The notes beneath the pieces were generated by a model. It was not told where the DNA came from. It made no database searches and worked only from the letters and a program-made list of their open reading frames with translations. The position numbers and the translations under genes were made by a program. Below, piece by piece: positions 10,787 to 19,426 of a stretch of 64,000 nt of DNA. The DNA is from Chryseobacterium cheonjiense (GTDB taxonomy: Bacteria; Bacteroidota; Bacteroidia; Flavobacteriales; Weeksellaceae), in the NCBI RefSeq assembly GCF_012927265.1, contig NZ_JABBGF010000001.1, positions 804,502 through 868,501 of the forward strand, in the 5' to 3' direction. The first letter of the stretch is position 1; each line of letters opens with the position of its first letter.

Positions 10787-11626
10787 TTAGATTCCTGTAG
10801 ATAAAGTTAAATCTTCCCAGTTTTTCGCATCTTTTGTAATCGCTTCGATCTTATTGTTCAGGAATTCCGGAGCTCCAACTCCCAACAGCAGATGTACCGG
10901 CGGATTTTCCTCTTTACTGATCTGTATCAGAACATCAGCTGCTTTTACCGGATCATTCGGCTGGTTTCCGTTGATCTCGTCCAAGTGTGCTTTCTCCGAA
11001 TTTCTTGCCGCTTCATAGGCTTCAATAGAATTTTCAGGCGTTTTTACCGAATCTTTTGTCAGGAAATCGGTACGGAAATAAGCAGGATAAACAACCGTTG
11101 CGTGAATTCCGAAATCTCTCGCTTCTTCGGCCAAAGCCTCCGTAAATCCGGCTACTGCAAATTTTGTGGAACAGTAAACTCCCCATCCCGGAAAACCACC
11201 GTAATAGCCTCCAACAGATGAAATGTTGAAAATATTTCCTGATTTCTGCGCTCTGAGATAAGGCATCGCATTCCTGATCACATTCAGTGTTCCGAATACG
11301 TTAACATCGAAATTGGCCCTTGCTTCGGCATCGCTCAATTCTTCCAGCGTTCCCAATTGTCCGTATCCTGCATTGTTAACAATCACATCAACATTTCCAA
11401 AATGCTCTACCGTTTTATCCAGAGCAGATTTTACATCATTATTATCCGTAATATTCATACTCAACGGGAGGAAATTTTCGGAAACTTCTCCGAATGCATC
11501 TGTTAAAGATTCTACCGTGCGGCTTGTTGCAGCCACTTTAAATCCATCTGATAATAATTTTTTTACCAGTTCGAACCCAAGACCTTTAGACGCTCCTGTC
11601 ACGAACCATACTTTTTTTGCTTCCAT
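10787..11626 (-). CDS. Short-chain dehydrogenase/reductase (SDR)
   Basis: 279 aa classical SDR. Cofactor motif TGASKGLG near residue 11, the NNAGYG motif near 87, catalytic Ser in NISSVGGYYGG and YCSTK (Tyr/Lys) near residue 153. Arg/Ser after the second strand (TSRT) suggests NADP preference. The substrate cannot be told; the length and PAYFRTDF segment resemble the large SDR subfamily often annotated as oxidoreductase. It is separated by 184 bp from the next SDR gene upstream, so they may be independent units. Confidence 0.93.
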   Translation of the reverse strand: MEAKKVWFVTGASKGLGFELVKKLLSDGFKVAATSRTVESLTDAFGEVSENFLPLSMNITDNNDVKSALDKTVEHFGNVDVIVNNAGYGQLGTLEELSDAEARANFDVNVFGTLNVIRNAMPYLRAQKSGNIFNISSVGGYYGGFPGWGVYCSTKFAVAGFTEALAEEARDFGIHATVVYPAYFRTDFLTKDSVKTPENSIEAYEAARNSEKAHLDEINGNQPNDPVKAADVLIQISKEENPPVHLLLGVGAPEFLNNKIEAITKDAKNWEDLTLSTGI

Positions 11627-11810
11627 TTTTTAATATTTTTATTGTTTTAAATGATGGTACAAAGATGGTAAGAAGAGCTTTTTTAAAAGTAGCCGAATCC
11701 GCGAATGATGTAACCAAATCGTGAATGATCTTTAGTTCTTGCAAAGCAGGATGCAGAAATTATAGCTTAATAAAATAGAAACGCTAAGTCTCTCTTTTAG
11801 TATTAAAAAT

Positions 11811-12548
11811 CTACCACGGACTGATTCCGTTTTCATCCTCAATATCATTGCTGAAATATTGTCCGGTCGGTCCGTTTTCATCCGTTAATGTATGTTTTAC
11901 GATGAATGATGCTGCACTTTCCACAGAGCCTGGTCCGCTGTGGCCATTGAAATCGGTTGCCGTATAACCGGGATCAATGACATTAACTTTGAATTGCAGT
12001 TCTCTCAGTTCGTACGCAAGCGTAATGGTATACGCATTCAATGCTGACTTTGAAGGGCCGTAAGCTGCTGTTTTTACATGATAATATTTCCATTCCGGGT
12101 CGGTATGCAAAGTAAGAGAACCTAATCCTGAAGTGATATTGCTGATTCGCGGACTGTCTGATTTTTTAAGCAAATCTAAAAATGCCTGGGTAACATTGAT
12201 TACTCCAAAGAAATTTGTGTTAAAAACTTCCCGGATATCATTCACCGAAGTCTCGGAAGCGGTCTGAGGATTTACGCCCAGAATTCCGGCGTTATTAATC
12301 AGGATATCCAGTTTTCCCTGTTCTTTTTCAACCAAATTCTTTGCTTTGGCTATTGATTCAGGATTGGTAACGTCGATTTCAACTGCTTTGATATTCTGAA
12401 ATCCCTGCTTTGTCAATTCTTTTACAGTTTCTTCTCCTTTTGCAAGATTTCTGCTTCCTAAATAAACAAATAATCCCTTTTCTGAAAGTTGTTTTGCGGT
12501 TTCAAGACCGATGCTTCTGTTGGCTCCTGTAATTAATACTGTTTTCAT
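11811..12548 (-). CDS. Short-chain dehydrogenase/reductase (SDR), Crp/Fnr-regulon candidate
   Basis: 245 aa from ATG at 12548 (MKTVLITGANRSIGLE). An in-frame ATG at 12605 would add 19 residues but overlaps the palindrome at 12598-12613, so the inner start is chosen. TGANRSIG is the cofactor loop, NNAG the structural motif and YGPSK the catalytic Tyr/Lys. The 74% of length after the core (FKVNVIDPGYTATDFNG) is typical of carbonyl-reductase-like SDRs. The upstream palindrome matches the one before the neighbouring Crp/Fnr gene, so that regulator probably controls it. Confidence 0.92.
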   Translation of the reverse strand: MKTVLITGANRSIGLETAKQLSEKGLFVYLGSRNLAKGEETVKELTKQGFQNIKAVEIDVTNPESIAKAKNLVEKEQGKLDILINNAGILGVNPQTASETSVNDIREVFNTNFFGVINVTQAFLDLLKKSDSPRISNITSGLGSLTLHTDPEWKYYHVKTAAYGPSKSALNAYTITLAYELRELQFKVNVIDPGYTATDFNGHSGPGSVESAASFIVKHTLTDENGPTGQYFSNDIEDENGISPW

Positions 12549-12597
12549 TTTTTTTATTTTAACTGATGTAAAATTCCGATAATAAAACAGCATGACA

Positions 12598-12613
12598 TTT
12601 GCCATTTGGCAAA
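12598..12613. promoter_or_regulatory. Palindromic operator, probable Crp/Fnr-family site
   Basis: TTTGCCATTTGGCAAA is a perfect inverted repeat (arms TTTGCCA and TGGCAAA, 2-nt spacer), centred about 57 bp before the SDR start at 12548. A near-identical 16-mer precedes the Crp/Fnr gene. Confidence 0.7.
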
Positions 12614-12728
12614 AAGAGAGAAATTATAAACAACATTGAGGCATTTTGTCAATAATGAATGAATTTTGACAGAATTGTTTAAGCAAAGACTCTTTAAATA
12701 AATTAAAAATGAGTATTCAGATAAAAAT

Positions 12729-13301
12729 TTACAACGTGATATTTTTCCTGATCCTGCTCAGAGAAGACTGTGTCACGCCCAGATAAGAAGCCACATATGA
12801 AAGCGGAATTCTGTTGACTGCCGTAGGATAAATTTCAAGAAACTTGAGGTAACGTGTTGTAGCATCTTCTGTAACCAGCGGACTCCTTCTTTCCACCTTC
12901 TGTATTAAAGCTCTTGAAATGATTTTATGAACGATAGCATCAAATCCCACAATGGTCTGTAAAAGCTCCAGCCAGTCCTTTCTTTCAAAAACGATAAGCT
13001 TACAGTCGGTTACTGCCTGAACATATGCGCTGGAACAAATCTGGTTATCAAAGCTCTCAAGATCTACGACCAGGTTATTTTCTTCAATGAAATATTTGGT
13101 GATCTCCTCGCTTTTATTGTTGTAGTAACATACGCGCAGGATTCCGTCAACAACAAATCCCACCTGTTTGGCTACTTTACCGGCTTCGGAAAAATATTCT
13201 TCTTTCGGAAGAGTTAATTCTATGGCTTTACCTGCAATAAAATCCATCTGCTGCTGATTGAGATTGCCGAATCTCAGGATAAAATCAAATAGTTCTTTCA
13301 T
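12729..13301 (-). CDS. Crp/Fnr family transcriptional regulator
   Basis: 190 aa from ATG at 13301 (MKELFDFILRFG). An upstream in-frame ATG at 13349 lies inside the palindrome 13335-13350 and is rejected. Residues about 20-110 form the cyclic-nucleotide-binding-like beta barrel (GFVVDGILRVCYY), and the C-terminus holds a winged helix-turn-helix (RIPLSYVASYLGVTQSSLSRIRK). No Fe-S cysteine cluster of the Fnr type is seen. This subfamily is common in Bacteroidetes beside SDR or redox enzyme genes. It likely controls itself and the adjacent SDR. Confidence 0.92.
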   Translation of the reverse strand: MKELFDFILRFGNLNQQQMDFIAGKAIELTLPKEEYFSEAGKVAKQVGFVVDGILRVCYYNNKSEEITKYFIEENNLVVDLESFDNQICSSAYVQAVTDCKLIVFERKDWLELLQTIVGFDAIVHKIISRALIQKVERRSPLVTEDATTRYLKFLEIYPTAVNRIPLSYVASYLGVTQSSLSRIRKNITL

Positions 13302-13334
13302 AAATGCAAGGTAAGGAAAGAAAATATTGTGGCA

Positions 13335-13350
13335 TTTGTCATTTGGCAAA
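13335..13350. promoter_or_regulatory. Palindromic operator, probable autoregulatory Crp/Fnr site
   Basis: TTTGTCATTTGGCAAA differs at one base from the perfect palindrome at 12598-12613 and is centred about 41 bp upstream of the regulator start at 13301. Confidence 0.7.
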
Positions 13351-13372
13351 TAAAAGGTTGGTTTTTATAGAA

Positions 13373-13801
13373 TTAGACATCTTTTATAAAATCTTCATAT
13401 TCATAATAAAACCTTTCAAAACCATCCATTTTATCAACGAAAAACTGAAAAGTTTCCTGCCATGTATTTTTATTGAAAATGGAAACGTCATGTTTTTCAA
13501 CCCAGATTCTGCTGATGATTTTCCCGTTTTCCAACGTATAAGATTCTTCCTTATGAAAATCGCCGATAAAATCTTTCAGAATATCCTCAAGCGACCAGAT
13601 TTTATTGTAATAGGCATCTCTGAAAACTTCATCTTTCATTTCGATATCAAGAGAGACTTCCGCCTTTTTATTATCCGCATAAAACTTGAACGACATATCC
13701 TTAATCTTGGTATCGTATAAAATCCATTTTCTCGGAAAAGATTTTCCAAAGGCCGTCCAAAATTCTTTTTTTAGCTGTTGTGCTTCCTGTTTGCTGAACA
13801 T
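13373..13801 (-). CDS. DUF4268 domain protein
   Basis: 142 aa from ATG at 13801 (MFSKQEAQQLKKEFWTAFGKSF); a longer reading from 13900 adds an unlikely Ser/Phe-rich stretch. The block KEFWTAFGKSFPRKWILYDTKIKDMSFKFYAD and the ending WQETFQFFVDKMDGFERFYYEYEDFIKDV match the DUF4268 family, which is found alone or as the C-terminal part of nuclease-like proteins. Function is unknown. It lies 101 bp after the VOC gene on the same strand and may be co-transcribed. Confidence 0.85.
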   Translation of the reverse strand: MFSKQEAQQLKKEFWTAFGKSFPRKWILYDTKIKDMSFKFYADNKKAEVSLDIEMKDEVFRDAYYNKIWSLEDILKDFIGDFHKEESYTLENGKIISRIWVEKHDVSIFNKNTWQETFQFFVDKMDGFERFYYEYEDFIKDV

Positions 13802-13902
13802 ATAACAAAAGTAGGAATTTTTGAACGGAATGGAATAAGAAGAAAAAAAGCCCGCCGAAAAACTTAATTTTCCTGACGGTCTCTGTCGGTTCATATCCAA
13901 TA

Positions 13903-14310
13903 TTATTTTCCTTCTGATCTTACTGTTGCTTCAGGAGTAACGGGGGTGAAGAAATTGACAAGATTTCCGTCAGGATCACGGAATAAAAGTGATTTATTTC
14001 CCCAGGGCATTATTGTTGGCTTCTGTACGATGCTTCCCTGAAGATAGGCAGATAATCTTTCATACTCTTTATCAACATCTTCTACCTTAAATTCAATAAT
14101 GATGCTGCGGTTTTGTTGCGGTTGTGCTATATCATCACCGCCAAAGAACTGTAATGTTCGGATGCTTCCGATGGCTAAAGTTGCTGTTGCCGTCCTGAGC
14201 TCAGCGAAATCCGGCGTGTATTGTATCAGAGAAAATCCTGTGATGTGTTCGTAAAATTTTATTAACCTTTCTATGTCTGCAGTAATGATGCGAATTGATA
14301 ATAGATTCAT
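13903..14310 (-). CDS. VOC family protein (glyoxalase/bleomycin-resistance fold)
   Basis: 135 aa, two beta-alpha-beta-beta-beta units: NLLSIRIITADIERLIKFYEHITGF at the start and WGNKSLLFRDPDGNLVNFFTPV at the end, the FRDPDGNL motif being the usual metal-ligand-bearing closing strand. Such proteins are metal-dependent isomerases, dioxygenases or drug-binding proteins; the substrate is not evident. It is divergent from the Rrf2 regulator gene. Confidence 0.9.
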   Translation of the reverse strand: MNLLSIRIITADIERLIKFYEHITGFSLIQYTPDFAELRTATATLAIGSIRTLQFFGGDDIAQPQQNRSIIIEFKVEDVDKEYERLSAYLQGSIVQKPTIMPWGNKSLLFRDPDGNLVNFFTPVTPEATVRSEGK

Positions 14311-14479
14311 TTTTTATATTTAATTATAGCACAAAATTAGCCGATCGTATGACAGCTGTCTGTCAGCAGTCTTTGAATTAATTCAAATAAAATTATACTG
14401 GTAGTTTCTGTATATTGCAACGTATTCATATCCTGATCTTTCAACTTTTCAGGATATTGATGATTTAAAACAATTTTCT

Positions 14480-14487
14480 TATTTTTG
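14480..14487 (+). promoter_or_regulatory. -7 promoter element for the Rrf2 gene
   Basis: TATTTTTG ends only 5 nt before the ATG at 14493, so the transcript is probably leaderless or nearly so. Confidence 0.55.
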
Positions 14488-14492
14488 TAGTA

Positions 14493-14900
14493 ATGCTGTC
14501 TAAAAAATCTCAATACGCGTTTAAGGCGCTGTCGTATCTTGTAGAAAAGAGGAACGACGGGCCTATTCTTATTTCCGAAATTGCCGATCATAAGAAGATC
14601 CCTTTGAAGTTTTTGGAAAATATCCTGCTCGAACTTAAAAAAGCGGGGATTCTCGATAGTAAAAAAGGTAAAGGTGGAGGATATTTTTTTAAAGAAAATC
14701 CTGAAAACGTTAAGCTGGCCAAAATTATCCGTCTCGTAAACGGGCCCATTGCGCTGCTTCCCTGTGTAAGCCTGAACTTTTATGAAAATTGTGAAGACTG
14801 TACCGAAGATCATTGCGGGCTGCACGACGTACTGATTGAAGTAAGGGATGCCTCGCTGAATATTCTGGAAAGAAAAACTTTAATGGATCTGGTCGACTGA
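14493..14900 (+). CDS. Rrf2 family transcriptional regulator of sulfur assimilation
   Basis: 135 aa. N-terminal winged helix (LSKKSQYAFKALSYLVEK, then ISEIADHKKIPLKFLENILLELKKAGILDSKKGKGGGY) is the Rrf2/IscR/CymR signature. Four cysteines at 91, 100, 103 and 108 (LPCVSLNFYENCEDCTEDHC) could bind an Fe-S cluster, as in IscR, though spacing differs from IscR's three. It precedes cysH by 88 bp in the same direction, so it is inferred to control the sulfate assimilation genes in response to cysteine or cluster status. Confidence 0.9.
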   Translation: MLSKKSQYAFKALSYLVEKRNDGPILISEIADHKKIPLKFLENILLELKKAGILDSKKGKGGGYFFKENPENVKLAKIIRLVNGPIALLPCVSLNFYENCEDCTEDHCGLHDVLIEVRDASLNILERKTLMDLVD

Positions 14901-14988
14901 CCCGGTCCTTTTTTTTGAATTATTAGTCTACTTTTTTGGTGGGATAATAATTTTATTGGATATTTGCATTACTTCAAATGAATAAATT

Positions 14989-15681
14989 ATGATTTCAAAA
15001 GAAGATGCAGAAACACTCAGACAGCTTCCGTCAGAAGAAGGATTGAAATTTATTTCTTCACGTTTTCCGGAAACAGCTGTTTTTTCAACATCACTTGGTC
15101 AGGAAGACCAGGTCATTACCGACATCATTTTCAGAAATAAGCTGCCGATAAAAGTTTTTACACTGGATACAGGCCGGCTTTTCTACGAGCACTATGAACT
15201 GCTTTCACAAAATAATGCCCGCTATGCAACCAAAACGGAAGTCTATTTCCCGGAATCTTCGGATGTTGAAAAATACGTCAATGAAAAAGGCATCAATGCG
15301 TTTTACCATTCTGTAGAAAACAGGAAAGAATGTTGTTTCATCAGAAAGGTTAAACCTTTAAACCGCGCCCTTGAAAATGCAGACATCTGGATCACAGGAT
15401 TGCGTTCTGAACAATCGGAAAACCGGGAAAATATGCCTATTATCGAATGGGACGAAGAACGGAGGCTTTACAAGTATAATCCGTTAATCGACTGGAATTA
15501 CCAGCAGGTTCTCGTTTATCTGCAACAGAATAAGGTTCAGGAGCTGCCTTTGCATAAAAAAGGATTCATAAGTGTCGGCTGTGAGCCATGCACGAGAGCT
15601 GTTGTTGCAGGCGAGAATCCGCGTGCAGGACGCTGGTGGTGGGAAAATTCACAAAAAGAGTGCGGCCTTCATACGCATTAA
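14989..15681 (+). CDS. cysH: Assimilatory adenylyl-/phosphoadenylyl-sulfate reductase
   Basis: 230 aa. The nucleotide-binding start AVFSTSLGQEDQV and substrate motif TLDTGRLFYEHY are followed by the paired cysteines CC at 115-116 and CEPC at 198-201, the [4Fe-4S] ligands that mark the APS-reducing type, and the catalytic ECGLH near the C-terminus (Cys225). It reduces APS to sulfite with thioredoxin. No APS kinase (cysC) is seen nearby, which agrees with APS rather than PAPS as substrate. It is 19 bp before cysD. Confidence 0.95.
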   Translation: MISKEDAETLRQLPSEEGLKFISSRFPETAVFSTSLGQEDQVITDIIFRNKLPIKVFTLDTGRLFYEHYELLSQNNARYATKTEVYFPESSDVEKYVNEKGINAFYHSVENRKECCFIRKVKPLNRALENADIWITGLRSEQSENRENMPIIEWDEERRLYKYNPLIDWNYQQVLVYLQQNKVQELPLHKKGFISVGCEPCTRAVVAGENPRAGRWWWENSQKECGLHTH

Positions 15682-15700
15682 TTCAAATATTACTTTCAAA

Positions 15701-16609
15701 ATGAATACATATAAACTAGACTATCTGGAACAGCTGGAAGCTGAAAGTATTTACATTATGCGGGAAATTGCCGCACAGTTTGAAAAGCCAGCTTTGCTTT
15801 TCAGCGGCGGAAAAGATTCCATCACATTGGTACATCTGGCAATAAAAGCTTTTGCACCTATGAAAATTCCTTTTCCTTTGGTACATATTGATACCGGCCA
15901 CAACTTTCCGGAGGCATTGCAGTTCAGGGATTATCTTGCAGAAACAATCGGTGCAGAACTGATCGTACGCAGTGTGGAAGATACCATTAAAGCTAAAAAA
16001 TTAGCAGAACCTAAAGGAAAATTTGCCTCAAGAAACTGGCTGCAGACGCATACTTTACTAGATACGATTGAAGAATTCGGGTTTGATGCATGTATCGGCG
16101 GAGCCAGAAGAGACGAAGAAAAAGCAAGAGCGAAAGAACGTTTCTTCTCCGTTCGGGATGAATTCGGGCAATGGGACCCAAAATTACAACGCCCTGAACT
16201 CTGGAATATTTATAACGGAAGAATCAGCAAAGGTGAAAATGTAAGGGTTTTCCCGATTTCCAACTGGACGGAACTCGATGTCTGGAATTATATTAAAAAA
16301 GAAAATATCCAGCTTCCATCGATTTATTTTGCGCATGATCGTGATGTGATTGAACATGAAGGACAGCTGATTGCCGTTTCAGATTTTATCCGGATTGATG
16401 AAAATGATACGATTGTCAATAAAAAAGTCCGTTACAGAACAGTAGGCGATATGACCTGTACAGCAGCCGTAGAAAGCCATGCGGAAACACTGGATGAAGT
16501 AGTGAAGGAAATTACGGCTTCCAGGATTTCAGAACGCGGCGAAACAAGAATCGACGATAAAGTGACGGAAGCTGCCATGGAAGACAGGAAAAAGGGCGGA
16601 TATTTTTAA
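15701..16609 (+). CDS. cysD: Sulfate adenylyltransferase subunit 2
   Basis: 302 aa from ATG at 15701 (MNTYKLDYLEQLEAESIYIM), the standard length and start; a longer reading from 15572 overlaps cysH and is rejected. LLFSGGKDSITLVHLA is the PP-loop ATP pyrophosphatase motif, and HIDTGHNFPEALQFRD, RRDEEKARAKER and the C-terminal RISERGETRIDDK are CysD blocks. With CysN it makes APS from sulfate and ATP. It belongs to the cysH-cysD-cysN run. Confidence 0.97.
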   Translation: MNTYKLDYLEQLEAESIYIMREIAAQFEKPALLFSGGKDSITLVHLAIKAFAPMKIPFPLVHIDTGHNFPEALQFRDYLAETIGAELIVRSVEDTIKAKKLAEPKGKFASRNWLQTHTLLDTIEEFGFDACIGGARRDEEKARAKERFFSVRDEFGQWDPKLQRPELWNIYNGRISKGENVRVFPISNWTELDVWNYIKKENIQLPSIYFAHDRDVIEHEGQLIAVSDFIRIDENDTIVNKKVRYRTVGDMTCTAAVESHAETLDEVVKEITASRISERGETRIDDKVTEAAMEDRKKGGYF

Positions 16610-16675
16610 TAAGCAATGCCAATTGTGCTTAAAATTTGTTTTTTAAAATTAATATAATTTCTAACACGATTGATA

Positions 16676-16729
16676 GGTAATGTAATTTGATGAGCTCAAA
16701 AATTACTTATTACCTATTACTCATTATTA
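16676..16729. repeat. Heptad repeats and imperfect hairpin in the cysN 5' region
   Basis: Four degenerate 7-bp units ATTACTT, ATTACCT, ATTACTC, ATTATTA run from 16702 to 16729. The first two also pair with the upstream word AGGTAATGTAATT (from about 16676) around the palindrome TGAGCTCA, giving a potential hairpin just before the GTG start of cysN. Confidence 0.5.
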
Positions 16730-16740
16730 ATAAACTAAAC

Positions 16741-17982
16741 GTGGACATATTAAGATTTATCACTGCAGGAAGCGTGGATGACGGCAAAAGTACCCTCATC
16801 GGAAGACTTCTTTATGATAGTAAAAATATATTGGTCGACCAGCTGGAAGCGCTGGAGAAACAGTCAAAAAATAAGAACGAAAACGGAATAGACCTTGCCA
16901 TTTTAACTGATGGATTGCGGGCTGAAAGAGAGCAGGGAATTACCATTGATGTTGCCTACCGATATTTTTCGACACCTAAAAGGAAATTTATTATTGCCGA
17001 TGCTCCCGGACATATTCAGTACACAAGAAATATGATTACCGGAGCTTCAAACTCACAATTGATTGTTATTCTTATTGATGCAAGACAGGGAGTTATCGAG
17101 CAGACCAAAAGACATTCCATCATCGCTTCATTACTGAAGATGAAACATGTAGTGGTAGCCATTAATAAAATGGATCTTGTTGACTATACACAGGAAATTT
17201 TTAATGATATTAAAATTCAGTATGATGAAGTTGCAGCCAAACTGGGACTGGAAAATATCAGCTATTTCCCGATTTCGGCATTTCATGGTGATAATATTGT
17301 TTCCCGGTCAGAAAATATGAGCTGGTACGATGGCCTTTCACTGCTTGATTTTCTGGAAACAGTTGAGGTCAATAACAACAACGAGTTTGAAAGCCCGAGA
17401 TTCCAGGTACAATATGTAATCCGGCCTCAGACTGATGAGCTTCACGATTACAGAGGTTATGCCGGAGAAGTGATTTCCGGCGTTTACAAAAAAGGGGATG
17501 AAATTACGGTGCTTCCGCAAAATATCAATACAAAAATATCGTCTATTGAAACAGGAGGTAAGGAAACGGATGCTGTTTTTGCCGGACAGCCTGCCGTTAT
17601 TCATATTGAAGATGATATTGATATCAGCCGCGGTGACTTCCTCGTTAAACCGGACAGTCTTCCAAAAATGGAAAATGAAATTGAAGCGGTTGTCTGCTGG
17701 TTGGATAAAAAAGAACTGACTGAAGGCAGTAAATATTTTATCCAGCATAAAAGCAAGCTTCTGAAAGCGCTGATAAAAGAAATCGAATACAAAATTGACG
17801 TCAATACATTAGAAAAAATTCCGGTTACGGAAAATATCAGGCTGAATGAAGTGGTAAAAGTCCGATTGAAGACGGCTTCTCCACTTGTATTCGACAGCTT
17901 TAATGAAAGCCGTAACACAGGAAATGCCATCCTGATCGACGAAACCGGCAATTCGACAGTAGGTGCTGTCATGATCCTGTAA
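16741..17982 (+). CDS. cysN: Sulfate adenylyltransferase subunit 1 (GTPase)
   Basis: 413 aa from GTG at 16741 (VDILRFITAGSVDDGKST). In-frame TTG (16687) and ATG (16690) starts would add about 17-18 residues encoded by heptad repeats (SSKITYYLLLIINKLN), which do not resemble the family; either is possible. GSVDDGKST is the G1 loop, DAPGH G3 and NKMD G4, as in EF-Tu-like GTPases. The enzyme couples GTP hydrolysis to APS synthesis with CysD. No kinase fusion (CysNC) is present. Confidence 0.95.
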   Translation: MDILRFITAGSVDDGKSTLIGRLLYDSKNILVDQLEALEKQSKNKNENGIDLAILTDGLRAEREQGITIDVAYRYFSTPKRKFIIADAPGHIQYTRNMITGASNSQLIVILIDARQGVIEQTKRHSIIASLLKMKHVVVAINKMDLVDYTQEIFNDIKIQYDEVAAKLGLENISYFPISAFHGDNIVSRSENMSWYDGLSLLDFLETVEVNNNNEFESPRFQVQYVIRPQTDELHDYRGYAGEVISGVYKKGDEITVLPQNINTKISSIETGGKETDAVFAGQPAVIHIEDDIDISRGDFLVKPDSLPKMENEIEAVVCWLDKKELTEGSKYFIQHKSKLLKALIKEIEYKIDVNTLEKIPVTENIRLNEVVKVRLKTASPLVFDSFNESRNTGNAILIDETGNSTVGAVMIL

Positions 17983-18021
17983 GTCTATAATTATTGTTTT
18001 AACAACTAAATGTAAACGGTA

Positions 18022-18906
18022 ATGATCATCTCAAGAAAAGTTCAGGTTAGGCTCAATGTATTTTTTATAACAGCCGCAGTATTGTCTGTTACCGTTTTTT
18101 CCATATATCAGCTCGGGTATCTGGACGAACTTTTTACGGTCCTTGCTAAAGATAACTATATTTTTTACTGGATGCTGCTGGTGGGCGTTTTAGCGGAAAT
18201 TGTAGCCGGATCAATGGGAATGGGCTATGGTGTGATCTGTACTACCACACTGCTGTTTCTGGGTATTCCGCCACATGCGGTAAGTGCGAGCATTCATTCT
18301 GCCGAAAGTTTTACCACCGCGGCAGGAAGCTTAAGCCATATCAGGCTGAAAAATGTAAGTAAAACGCTGGTGAAAAGGCTTGCGGTTCCGGCTGTAATCG
18401 GAGCTGTGATCGGAGCTGTTTCTCTGACATATCTGGGAGAATATTATTCAAAAATCACAAAAACCATTATTTCCTTTTATACACTGTATCTGGGCATTCA
18501 GATTTTATCCAATGCCTTTAAAAATAAGCAGGATAAAAAACTGAAAAAGAAAACTAATCTTACCAGACTTGGCCTTGCCGGAGGATTTATCGATTCATTT
18601 GCCGGAGGAGGATGGGGACCTTTGGTGACCGGAACATTAATTAAAAATTCCTTTACGCCAAGGTTTGCAGTGGGAAGTTCTACGGTTGCCAAGTTTATTT
18701 TAACCCTTACCGCAGCTATTACTTTTATTTTAACCCTGGGCATCCAGCACTGGAACATCATTTTTGGGCTGCTGATCGGGGGAATCTTTACCGCACCTTT
18801 TTCCGCAATGCTTACGGCTAAACTCCCTGTGAAGAGCATGTTTATCGTCATTGGACTGCTGGTGATTATTATGAGTTCCATAACCATCTATAAATCTGTT
18901 TTTTAA
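18022..18906 (+). CDS. TauE/SafE-type sulfite exporter family membrane protein
   Basis: 294 aa with about 8 hydrophobic segments. Two family repeats are visible: GVLAEIVAGSMGMGYGVICTTTLL and LAGGFIDSFAGGGWGPLVTGTL, each carrying the Gly-rich TSUP motif. Members export sulfite, sulfoacetate or related organosulfur anions. It directly follows cysN by 39 bp, so it probably relieves sulfite accumulation or moves another sulfur oxyanion. Direction of transport is inferred only from family. Confidence 0.92.
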   Translation: MIISRKVQVRLNVFFITAAVLSVTVFSIYQLGYLDELFTVLAKDNYIFYWMLLVGVLAEIVAGSMGMGYGVICTTTLLFLGIPPHAVSASIHSAESFTTAAGSLSHIRLKNVSKTLVKRLAVPAVIGAVIGAVSLTYLGEYYSKITKTIISFYTLYLGIQILSNAFKNKQDKKLKKKTNLTRLGLAGGFIDSFAGGGWGPLVTGTLIKNSFTPRFAVGSSTVAKFILTLTAAITFILTLGIQHWNIIFGLLIGGIFTAPFSAMLTAKLPVKSMFIVIGLLVIIMSSITIYKSVF

Positions 18907-18996
18907 TAAAAATCACTTATTGAGTTGAAAATAAATGCAATAAAAAATATTTTTGGTTTTGAAAATATTTTACTTTTACAGCATTAAAAAAATACT

Positions 18997-19287
18997 ATGA
19001 ACATACACGTCGTTGCCGTTTTTAAGTTTAATGAAAACTATTTAATGGAAGCTGTTGAGCTTTTTCAGACTTTGGTAAAAGAAACCAGAAAAGAAGAAGG
19101 CTGTCTGAAATATGATCTTATTGAAGATAAAGACAATAAAGGAACATTCTTTATGGTAGAATTATGGGAAACCGAAGATCATCTGAACCGTCACAGCGGA
19201 CAGGATCATCTGCTGAACTTCAGAAAAGAAGTATCCAAAATGCTGGAAAGCTCTACCGTAGTGTATAAAGGGTTTAAAACACTTTAA
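18997..19287 (+). CDS. Antibiotic biosynthesis monooxygenase (ABM) domain protein, YgiN-like
   Basis: 96 aa, a single ferredoxin-like ABM domain: MNIHVVAVFKFNENYLMEAVELF, EEGCLKYDLIEDKD and FFMVELWETEDHLNRHSGQDHL are the conserved strands and the His-containing loop of putative quinol monooxygenases. IsdG-type heme oxygenases share this fold and the heme locus is next door, but a terminator at 19311-19342 separates them and the sequence looks closer to YgiN. Likely a small dimeric cytosolic enzyme of unknown substrate. Confidence 0.88.
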   Translation: MNIHVVAVFKFNENYLMEAVELFQTLVKETRKEEGCLKYDLIEDKDNKGTFFMVELWETEDHLNRHSGQDHLLNFRKEVSKMLESSTVVYKGFKTL

Positions 19288-19310
19288 ATAAAGATAACCT
19301 TATTAAATCT

Positions 19311-19342
19311 AAAAGGCTGTTCACGAATGCGAGCAGCCTTTT
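19311..19342 (+). terminator. Terminator after the ABM gene
   Basis: AAAAGGCTGTTC / GAGCAGCCTTTT, 12-bp stem with one G-U pair and an 8-nt loop. Confidence 0.8.
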
Positions 19343-19426
19343 ATTAGAAAAAATAGAAAGTATTATTTGAAAAGTGAAGTATTAATCGTTAATTTTAAAA
19401 ATTCTTAATTGACCATTCAGAATTGC

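Noticed and set aside
14337..14825. Long minus-strand open frame (162 codons) across the Rrf2 gene
   Set aside because: The plus-strand reading is a clear Rrf2 regulator; the antisense protein has no recognisable domain.
15572..15700. N-terminal extension of cysD overlapping cysH
   Set aside because: ATG at 15701 gives the canonical 302-aa CysD; the extension is the cysH 3' end in another frame.
16702..16729. CRISPR-like array in the cysN leader
   Set aside because: Units are 7 bp and directly adjacent without spacers; they are low-complexity repeats.
18997..19287. Possible IsdG-type heme oxygenase
   Set aside because: The ABM fold is shared, but a terminator separates it from the heme locus and the sequence resembles YgiN-type proteins; no iron box is seen before it.
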